Assembly (NCBI GenBank): GCA_937926875.1
Contig: CALBAX010000067.1
Location: 1 to 27,968 of the forward strand
Direction of reading: 5' to 3'
Origin: an uncultured Desulfovibrio sp.
GTDB taxonomy: Bacteria > Desulfobacterota > Desulfovibrionia > Desulfovibrionales > Desulfovibrionaceae
DNA length: 27,968 bases
Part shown: piece by piece, positions 22,670-27,968 of the stretch
Layout: the number at the start of each line of letters is the position of its first letter
Numbering within the stretch: the first letter of the stretch is position 1
The notes under the pieces: generated by a model
What the model saw: the letters and a program-made list of their open reading frames with translations, nothing else
Told to the model about the DNA's origin: nothing
The model's database searches: none
Program-made: the position numbers and the translations under genes

Positions 22670-24373
22670 CTAGTTGTTTTCCTGAGCGGCCTTCAGCAGG
22701 TCGCCGAGGCTCTGCCCGGCTTCCTGGGGACCAGCGTGGAATTCTTTGGGCTTGCGGCGGTCTTCGTCGTCCTTGATCTGCTTGATGGACAGACCCAGGC
22801 GGCGTTCTTCGGCGCTCACGTGGATGACCTTGGCCTGGATCTCCTGACCTTCCTTGTAGAGCTCGGCAGGGCTCTTGATCTTCTTGCTGGAAAGTTCGGA
22901 AACGTGCACCAGACCTTCGATGCCTTCTTCCACTTCCACGAACAGACCGAAGTCGGTGATGTTGGTCACCACGCCCTTCACGGTGCAGCCCACGGGGTAG
23001 GTGCTGGGCACGTGGCCCCACGGATCATCGACCAGCTGCTTGATGCCCAGGGTGAACTTTTCGTTTTCCTGGTCAACGGTCAGCACCTTGGCCTGCACGG
23101 TGTCGCCCACCTTGTAGATCTCGTTGGGATGACGCACCTTCTTGGTCCAGCTGATGTCGGACACGTGGATGAGGCCGTCGATGCCGTCTTCGATACCGAT
23201 GAACATGCCGAATTCGGTGATGTTCTTGATGACGCCTTCGAGGATGGTGCCTTCAGGATACTTTTCGGCCACCAGTTCCCAGGGATTGGGACGGACCTGC
23301 TTCATGCCCAGGCTGATGCGCTTCTTCTCGCCGTCCACACCCAGGATGACGACTTCGACTTCGTCACCGGTGTGCACCATCTGGGAAGGATGACGCAGCT
23401 TGCGGGTCCAGGACATTTCGGAGATGTGCACCAGGCCTTCCACGCCGGGTTCCAGTTCCACGAACGCACCGTAGTCCACCAGGTTGGTGACCTTGCCGGT
23501 GCACTTGGCACCTTCGGGGAAGCGGGCGGAGATGTCCTGCCACGGATCGGGCACCAGCTGCTTGAGGCCCAGGGAGACCTTGTTGTTTTCGCGGTCGAAG
23601 GAGAGCACCTTCAGGGTCAGGTCCTGGCCCATGGTGATCATTTCCTTGGGATGGCGGATGCGCTTCCAGCTCATGTCGGTGATGTGCAGCAGGCCGTCCA
23701 GACCGCCCAGGTCCACGAACACGCCGTATTCGGTGATGTTCTTGGCCTTGCCGTGCACGATCTGGCCTTCTTCCAGGGTGCGCAGCAGATCCTGGCGCTT
23801 GGAATCACGCTCTTCTTCCAGCAGCACGCGGCGGGAAACGATCACGTTGCTGCGGCGGCGGTTGATCTTCAGCACGCGGAATTCGAATTCCTGGTTGACC
23901 AGGGCGTCCATGTCGGGCACGGGACGCAGGTCCACATGCGAGCCAGGCAGAAAAGCTTCAACCCCGCCGATGTCCACGGTGTAGCCGCCCTTGATGCGAC
24001 GCACGATGTGGCCCTTGATGACCCGGTTGTTTTCCTGCACGTCTTCGAGCTGGTCAAAGACCTGCATGCGCTTGGCTTTCTCAAAGGACAGCGTGATGGT
24101 GCCTTCCATTTCGTTCTTGCGAACGACGTAGACATCCACACGGTCGCCCACGCTGACGGTCATGTTGCCGGCGGCGTCACGGAACTCGCTGGCCGGGATC
24201 TGGCCTTCGGACTTGAAGTTCACGTCCACCAGAACATTGTCGTCATCCACGCGAACGATCTCGCCCTTGGTGATAGAGCCTTCTTCGAGGTCGCCGAAGT
24301 CGGGATTGAGATAGTTTTCAAGGGCGCTTTCGAAACTCATTTCGTTTTCGTGCCCGGTTTCCTTGTCTGCCAT
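22670..24373 (-). CDS. rpsA: 30S ribosomal protein S1
   Basis: This 567-residue protein has six S1 OB-fold repeats, like E. coli S1 (557). S1 binds mRNA leaders and helps the 30S subunit load them. Repeats 3-6 are the most alike: TEYGVFVDLGGLDGLLHIT, VDYGAFVELEPGVEGLVHIS, TEFGMFIGIEDGIDGLIHVS and TDFGLFVEVEEGIEGLVHVS. Repeats 1 and 2 (GQIPASEF; GGYTVDIGGVEAFLPGS) are diverged, as expected for the ribosome-binding half. I place the start at ATG 24373 (MADKETGHE) because TTTGGAGG lies about 10 bp upstream; the in-frame ATG at 24382 overlaps that ribosome site. The protein is acidic at both ends. A promoter is seen at 24422-24450. Confidence 0.96.
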   Translation of the reverse strand: MADKETGHENEMSFESALENYLNPDFGDLEEGSITKGEIVRVDDDNVLVDVNFKSEGQIPASEFRDAAGNMTVSVGDRVDVYVVRKNEMEGTITLSFEKAKRMQVFDQLEDVQENNRVIKGHIVRRIKGGYTVDIGGVEAFLPGSHVDLRPVPDMDALVNQEFEFRVLKINRRRSNVIVSRRVLLEEERDSKRQDLLRTLEEGQIVHGKAKNITEYGVFVDLGGLDGLLHITDMSWKRIRHPKEMITMGQDLTLKVLSFDRENNKVSLGLKQLVPDPWQDISARFPEGAKCTGKVTNLVDYGAFVELEPGVEGLVHISEMSWTRKLRHPSQMVHTGDEVEVVILGVDGEKKRISLGMKQVRPNPWELVAEKYPEGTILEGVIKNITEFGMFIGIEDGIDGLIHVSDISWTKKVRHPNEIYKVGDTVQAKVLTVDQENEKFTLGIKQLVDDPWGHVPSTYPVGCTVKGVVTNITDFGLFVEVEEGIEGLVHVSELSSKKIKSPAELYKEGQEIQAKVIHVSAEERRLGLSIKQIKDDEDRRKPKEFHAGPQEAGQSLGDLLKAAQENN

Positions 24374-24421
24374 GCTTGACATGCCTCCAAACATAATTTG
24401 TCCCCTGTGCGGGGGTGAAAG

Positions 24422-24450
24422 AACGTAGCAAAAGGAAAGCCAAAGCACAA
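24422..24450 (-). promoter_or_regulatory. Probable rpsA promoter
   Basis: On the minus strand: TTGTGC (24450-24445), 17-bp spacer, TACGTT (24427-24422). It would give a leader of roughly 40 nt with a GGGG-containing segment upstream of the GGAGG. Confidence 0.5.
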
Positions 24451-24703
24451 GGCGAAAATGGCCCGGCCCCATGTCAGGGCACGCGGAACGGTCCTTTCCC
24501 CGCCATGGGCAGCAGACAGAACATCATGAAAGGACAGGGAAAAGGGCTCCCCATCCCCGGCAATGGTTCCCGAAAAGAAAAGGGGAGGCGCTGTACCGCA
24601 CCACAGGGCCTCGCCACCCCGGACGCCAGGAACTGCACGCGTTCATCTCCTGCCTGCCATCGTTGCATGCCCATCGCCGCCTGCCCGCCCCGTAAGAAGG
24701 CCG
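24451..24703. other. Intergenic region, nothing found
   Basis: About 250 bp between the rpsA promoter and the terminator of the RlmM-like gene. No frame has coding character, and I see no RNA gene or repeat. Confidence 0.5.
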
Positions 24704-24746
24704 GAAAACGAAACGCGGGCACACCGTCCGGCGACGGCATGCCCGC
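24704..24746 (-). terminator. Terminator-like hairpin after the RlmM-like gene
   Basis: GCGGGCA (24715-24721) pairs with TGCCCGC (24740-24746), with an inner CCGTC/GACGG stem. On the minus strand it is followed by GTTTCGTTTT. It begins about 24 bp past the stop. Confidence 0.6.
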
Positions 24747-24769
24747 ATCATGGCGATGGGGAATATGGC

Positions 24770-26071
24770 CTAGCCGGCCAGCTTCACGAAGGTCAGCTCG
24801 TGCTTGTTGCAGGAAAGATGCAGCAGACGGCCGCCCGGGATGGCCGCAAAGGCCCGCGCCGTCTCGTGGTCGGTCTGGGCCTGGAACTTGAGCGTGCAGA
24901 CCACGTTGCGGCAGGCATCGGCCGCCAGCCATTCCCGCACGGTCTCCAGCAGACGGTCGGGGTAGCAGATCATGTCCGAGAACAGCCAGTCCACCTGGCC
25001 CACATGGCGCGGCTCAAGGCCGAAACCGCTGCCCAGGCAGTGGTTGACGCCGGGCATGGCCGCCACCTGGGGCGCCAGCCCGGCCTTGTCCACGCTGAAC
25101 ACGCGGCAGCCCAGCCGCCCCAGCACCCAGGTCCAGCCGCCCGGTGCGGCGCCCAGGTCGATGCACAGTTCCCCCGGCGCGGGCGTGCGCCCGGTCAGGG
25201 TGAAGACTTCCCACAGCTTGAGGTAGGCGCGGCCCGGCGGGTCCTCGCGGTTCTCCACGAACTGCACTTCCCCGTCGGCAAAGGGCGAGGTGGTGCGCGG
25301 CGAGGCCAGCATCAGGTCTTTTTCCCACAGGGTGAAGGCCCCCAGCGGCGCGGACGGGGCGGGCGTGCCGAAATGCAGGGGCCGTGCCGCCACATAGGGC
25401 AGCTGCTCCTGCATGAGGCGCAGACGCCGCACATGCCCGCCGAGGGTGGGGATGTGCGCCCGCCAGTTGCGTTGCAGGGCCGAGAGCTGCCGCGCCCCGC
25501 TGCCGATGGAGGTCACGGGGATCCAGCGCGGTTCCGTCCAGACGTTCTGGGCCCAGGCCGCGGGCTCCGTGCCCCGGGCCAGCACCAGACGGCCACGCAC
25601 GGTGATGACGCGGTCCCCCAGCTCTTCCAGCAGGGGCTGCATGTAGTCGCGCGCCGCCACCTGCACGCTGAAATCTTCTTTGGGCAGGGCCGAACGGGGC
25701 AGGTCGGGCCAGCGACGGGCCAGAATCACCTGCTCCTGCTGCCGGGCCTCGCGCCGCTGTTCGCGGCGCTCCTGCCGCCAGCGGGGCAGGGCATGGGCCT
25801 CCCCGGCGGCAGGAGCAGGCTGTTCCGCCTTCTTGCCCCGGCCGGTTTTGGCCCGGGCGGGAGCCTGCGCTGCCGGCTCCCCGGAAACACGACGCCCGGA
25901 ACGGCGGGACGGGCCCTGCCTGTCCGCGCCCTGCTCCGGGCTGGCCTTGCCCCCGCTGCGACGGCGGGGCGCTGAACGTTTTTTCTCTTCCCTGTCGGCT
26001 TCCTGCGGGGCCTGCTCCTCATGGAGGGCGCCGCGACGGGGCGCGGGAAATGATCGACTGTGCGTACTCAT
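24770..26071 (-). CDS. RlmM-like 23S rRNA ribose 2'-O-methyltransferase
   Basis: The C-terminal domain is an FtsJ/RrmJ-type SAM-dependent methyltransferase, closest in pattern to RlmM, which methylates the 2'-OH of C2498 in 23S rRNA. LCIDLGAAPGGWTWVLGRLG is the SAM loop and VFSVDKAGLAP the acidic strand. The K-D-K-E catalytic set is visible as LKLWE (Lys), DWLFSDMICYP (Asp), VCTLKFQ (Lys) and NKHELTFV (Glu). The middle region (about 110-240) is probably the substrate-recognition THUMP-like part. The first ~110 residues are a basic Arg/Pro/Ala/Gln-rich tail (APRRRSGGKASPEQGADRQG; RQERREQRREARQQEQV) absent from E. coli RlmM. No good ribosome site precedes ATG 26071, so the start is uncertain. 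Total length is 433 residues with this start. Confidence 0.82.
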   Translation of the reverse strand: MSTHSRSFPAPRRGALHEEQAPQEADREEKKRSAPRRRSGGKASPEQGADRQGPSRRSGRRVSGEPAAQAPARAKTGRGKKAEQPAPAAGEAHALPRWRQERREQRREARQQEQVILARRWPDLPRSALPKEDFSVQVAARDYMQPLLEELGDRVITVRGRLVLARGTEPAAWAQNVWTEPRWIPVTSIGSGARQLSALQRNWRAHIPTLGGHVRRLRLMQEQLPYVAARPLHFGTPAPSAPLGAFTLWEKDLMLASPRTTSPFADGEVQFVENREDPPGRAYLKLWEVFTLTGRTPAPGELCIDLGAAPGGWTWVLGRLGCRVFSVDKAGLAPQVAAMPGVNHCLGSGFGLEPRHVGQVDWLFSDMICYPDRLLETVREWLAADACRNVVCTLKFQAQTDHETARAFAAIPGGRLLHLSCNKHELTFVKLAG

Positions 26072-26372
26072 GCGGCCAGCATAGCCCAAAGCCCGGCCAA
26101 GGCCAAGCGTCCGCCTGCCGTCCCCGGCGCCCGGGAATGGCGCGACCGGCGGGAAAAGACGTGTCCGCGCCGTGGCCGCCGGACGAAAGGATCCCTTTTC
26201 CGCACATCTCCCGGACAGCACAGGCTCCCCCCTCCCGGAAAACATGCATCCCTTCGCTGATCTTCTAAAAATTCATTTTGAGTTTCAGACAGTTGAAATG
26301 TGACCTTCGTTGCAGTGGCGAATGTCTCCCCCTCCCGGTGCCGGCTTGACTTTTGTGCCCCAAACCGTTTTT
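26072..26372. other. Intergenic region upstream of the riboswitch
   Basis: About 300 bp between divergent genes. The stretch at 26262-26330 is noticeably AT-richer and probably carries the cbiK promoter (TTGAGT and TTGAAA are possible -35 boxes), but no convincing pair stands out. Confidence 0.45.
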
Positions 26373-26545
26373 GATGGCGCATCCATGCGGGGAATTCCGT
26401 GCGAATCGGAAACAGTCGCGCTGCGGTAAGAGGGTACGGAGCTTCTTTGGCGACACGCCACGACAGCCAGCCGTCACGGTGAAGGCGAAGCGAAGGCCCG
26501 GAGGCATGCCTCCCCATTCCCTCAAGTCCGAATACCCGCCATCCC
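26373..26545 (+). promoter_or_regulatory. Cobalamin riboswitch
   Basis: The conserved core is present in order. GGGGAATTCCGTGCGAATCG and then AACAGTCGCGCTGCGGTAA (about 26389-26429) match the GGGAA-GGTG-AATCC-AC-G-C-CCGC-ACTGTAA core. A middle arm with ACAGCCAG follows, then the B12 box AAGTCCGAATACCCGCC (26524-26540). GATGGC (26373-26378) pairs exactly with GCCATC (26538-26543) to close the aptamer. It lies in the leader of cbiK, so B12 (probably adenosylcobalamin) should repress the gene. Confidence 0.9.
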
Positions 26546-26546
26546 T

Positions 26547-26574
26547 AACCTTTCAACGCGTCATTGAGGAGGTT
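26547..26574 (+). promoter_or_regulatory. Putative Shine-Dalgarno sequestering hairpin
   Basis: AACCT (26547-26551) just after the aptamer is complementary to AGGTT (26570-26574), which contains the 3' part of the cbiK ribosome site GAGGAGG. No T-run terminator lies between aptamer and gene. Control at translation initiation is therefore more likely than transcription termination; this is inference. Confidence 0.5.
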
Positions 26575-26576
26575 CC

Positions 26577-27464
26577 ATGCGTCACATCCCCACAACATCC
26601 CTGCGCTCCACGCTGCTGGCCCTGCTGCTCACCCTCTGCCTGGCCCTGCCTGCCCTGGCGGCCCAGAAAGAAGGCCTGCTGCTGGTGGCTTTCGGCACCA
26701 GCGTGCCCGAGGCCCAGCCCGCCCTGACTGCCATCGACAAGGAATTCAAGGCCGCCTTCCCCCACAGCCCCGTGGTCTGGGCCTATACCTCCAGCATCAT
26801 CCGGGCCAAACTGGAAAAGAAGGGCGTGCATATCGGTGACGTGGCCGCCGGTCTGGAAGAGCTGGCCCGGCAAAAGGTGGACGTGGTGCGCGTCCAATCC
26901 CTGCATGTGGTGGCCGGCGAAGAGTTCAGCGAGATGGAGCGCCTGCTCGTCAGCTGGCTTGTCCGCCATCCCGACAGCTTCAAGGCCGTCTATCTGGGCC
27001 GCCCGCTGCTGGAATCCCGGCAGGATGCCGAGGATGTCCGCCGCGCCGTCCTCAGCGTTACCGAAGGCAAGCGCAAGCCCGGCGAGCTGCTGGCCCTCAT
27101 GGGCCACGGCCAGAGCCACGGCCGGGGCGACATGGTCATCGAAGGCATGCGGGCCGCCCTGGCCGATGCCGATGATCTGGCCGTACTGGCCACGGTGGAA
27201 GGCTCGCGCGGTTTCGATCAGGTGCTTGCCGCCATCAAGACCAGCCGCGCGTCCGTCATCTGGCTCCAGCCTTTCATGGTGGTGGCCGGGGACCACGCCC
27301 GCAACGACCTGACCGGGGACGAGCCTGACTCCTGGGCCTCGCAGATCCGCGCCCTGGGCCTCACCCCCCGCCCCGTGCTCACCGGTCTGGGCGAGCTGCC
27401 CGGCGTGCGCGCCGTCTTCGTGCGCCATGCCCGCGACAGCCAGGACGATTTGCTGAAGAAGTAA
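26577..27464 (+). CDS. cbiK: Exported sirohydrochlorin cobaltochelatase CbiK
   Basis: This 295-residue class II chelatase is predicted to insert Co2+ (or Fe2+) into sirohydrochlorin or a related tetrapyrrole. It has a Sec signal peptide (MRHIPTTSLR, then a Leu-rich core, cleavage after LPALA near residue 28), so it is periplasmic like the CbiK-P form described from Desulfovibrio. The chelatase fold starts with EGLLLVAFGTSVPEAQPAL. Probable metal-site histidines are H177 in MGHGQSHG and H240 in VVAGDHARND; H110 in VQSLHVVAGEEF is another conserved position. GEGGAGG-type site GAGGAGG lies about 7 bp before ATG 26577. A cobalamin riboswitch precedes it, which supports a cobalt/corrinoid role over a pure haem role. 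Why this step should occur outside the cytoplasm is unresolved. Confidence 0.94.
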   Translation: MRHIPTTSLRSTLLALLLTLCLALPALAAQKEGLLLVAFGTSVPEAQPALTAIDKEFKAAFPHSPVVWAYTSSIIRAKLEKKGVHIGDVAAGLEELARQKVDVVRVQSLHVVAGEEFSEMERLLVSWLVRHPDSFKAVYLGRPLLESRQDAEDVRRAVLSVTEGKRKPGELLALMGHGQSHGRGDMVIEGMRAALADADDLAVLATVEGSRGFDQVLAAIKTSRASVIWLQPFMVVAGDHARNDLTGDEPDSWASQIRALGLTPRPVLTGLGELPGVRAVFVRHARDSQDDLLKK

Positions 27465-27479
27465 GAGAAGATGTTGCCC

Positions 27480-27524
27480 GGGGGAGAAGGGGCCCCTTTT
27501 GGAAAAGGGTCTCCCTTCTCCCCC
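27480..27524. repeat. GC-rich inverted-repeat element D
   Basis: GGGGGAGAAGGG (27480-27491) pairs with CCCTTCTCCCCC (27513-27524), and the inner CCCTTTT / AAAAGGG extends the hairpin. It lies 15 bp past the cbiK stop and could act as a terminator or mRNA stabiliser. It resembles the element at the window end (27918-27968) more than elements A-C. Confidence 0.7.
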
Positions 27525-27670
27525 TGCCCCCCTCTTCCCCCCCAAAACTTTTTCTCCGGTCCGGCCGGGTGGTCCCCGTCGCTGTCTGAAGGCCAGGCCA
27601 TCCGGCACAGGGCAGTCATCCCGCATCCCCGCCAGACAGCCGCATGTACAGCAGCAACATGCATGCATCA

Positions 27671-27714
27671 GCCAGCAAAAAAGGACGCCACGCGTGGCGT
27701 CCTTTTTTGCTGGC
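27671..27714. terminator. Perfect 44-bp palindrome, likely bidirectional terminator
   Basis: GCCAGCAAAAAAGGACGCCACG is followed directly by its exact reverse complement. Each strand reads a GC-rich stem GGACGCCACG/CGTGGCGTCC followed by TTTTTT, the form of a symmetric rho-independent terminator. It is about 207 bp past cbiK and probably also ends a convergent gene outside the window. Confidence 0.8.
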
Positions 27715-27968
27715 TTTGTTCCGGTGTGCCAAAAACTGTACGTCCGTTTCCCCGTGAAGGCCGCCTTCTTTCCCTGCTTAGAAAAGCAATCGCATACCGC
27801 TCCCGGCCCACTTGCCGCCCCTTCTTCCCCGGGGACGGACGCACGAAGATAACCCACCGTGCCTGGACGGGCCATCACTGATCCAAACAAAAGTTTTTGG
27901 GAGGGATGGGGGGAGCTTGAGGGGGGAAGGGGGGACCTTTTTTCAAAAAGGGCCCCCTTCCCCCCTCA
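27715..27968. repeat. Intergenic tail with GC-rich inverted-repeat element E (cut by window end)
   Basis: No gene is visible in this stretch. At 27918-27968, TGAGGGGGGAAGGGGGG-ACC and its near-perfect complement GGGCCCCCTTCCCCCCCTCA flank TTTTTTCAAAAA. The left flank, AAAGTTTTTGGGAGGG, resembles the reverse complement of the flank of element D (CCCCAAAACTTTTTCTCC). Confidence 0.65.

Noticed and set aside
22736..24379. Plus-strand 547-codon open frame opposite rpsA
   Set aside because: Mirror of the S1 repeats; the repeated pattern comes from the coding strand.
26346..26374. TTGACT-17-TTTTGA as the cbiK promoter
   Set aside because: Transcription would start inside the riboswitch and remove the 5' strand (GATGGC) that closes the aptamer; the -10 is also poor.

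Overview
The window is GC-rich chromosomal DNA that reads as a Desulfovibrio-type sulfate reducer (Desulfovibrionaceae, possibly a gut species close to D. piger). The inference rests on three things: an exported CbiK-type cobaltochelatase behind a cobalamin riboswitch, a predicted Re-type (homocitrate-synthase-like) citrate synthase beside an NADP-type isocitrate dehydrogenase, and dense high-GC codon use. Species assignment is inference only.

Layout. 1-4.3 kb: the 3' part of a long Ala/Pro-rich protein ending in a degenerate HPt-like helical domain, then two tandem universal stress proteins with near-identical upstream elements, then a cardiolipin-synthase-type phospholipase D. 4.3-4.8 kb: an intergenic block with 2.7 tandem copies of a 71-bp repeat and a GC-rich inverted-repeat element. 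4.8-8.6 kb: a CNNM/CBS membrane protein on the minus strand, then an AbgA-like M20 amidohydrolase and an MFS transporter that look like an operon. 8.7-8.9 kb: an initiator tRNA-fMet with its own promoter and terminator. 8.9-11.5 kb: an accessory-looking patch with an unrecognised 317-aa protein, a frameshifted tyrosine-recombinase remnant and a small secreted protein. 11.8-17 kb, all minus strand: a pyridoxal-kinase-like gene, a LysE-family exporter, icd, and a Re-citrate-synthase-like enzyme carrying a C-terminal Cache-like sensor domain. 17.1-20 kb, plus strand: an RNase II/R-type exoribonuclease and PlsY. 20.4-26.1 kb, minus strand: an AsmA-family protein, ribosomal protein S1, and an RlmM-like rRNA 2'-O-methyltransferase. 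26.4-27.5 kb: cobalamin riboswitch plus cbiK. 27.5 kb to the end: GC-rich hairpin elements and a perfect 44-bp palindrome.

How the genes fit together. The citrate synthase and isocitrate dehydrogenase are two steps of the oxidative branch that makes 2-oxoglutarate for glutamate synthesis in an organism with an incomplete TCA cycle. The Cache domain on the first enzyme suggests ligand feedback. Cls and PlsY both act in membrane phospholipid synthesis. S1, the RNB nuclease, the RlmM-like enzyme and tRNA-fMet are translation and RNA housekeeping. The CbiK unit links cobalt-corrinoid (or sirohaem/haem-related) chelation to a B12-sensing leader.

The observations I rate highest are the Re-citrate synthase/Cache fusion and two families of dispersed intergenic palindromic repeats, one of which is inserted inside a member of the other and flanked by a 5-bp direct repeat.
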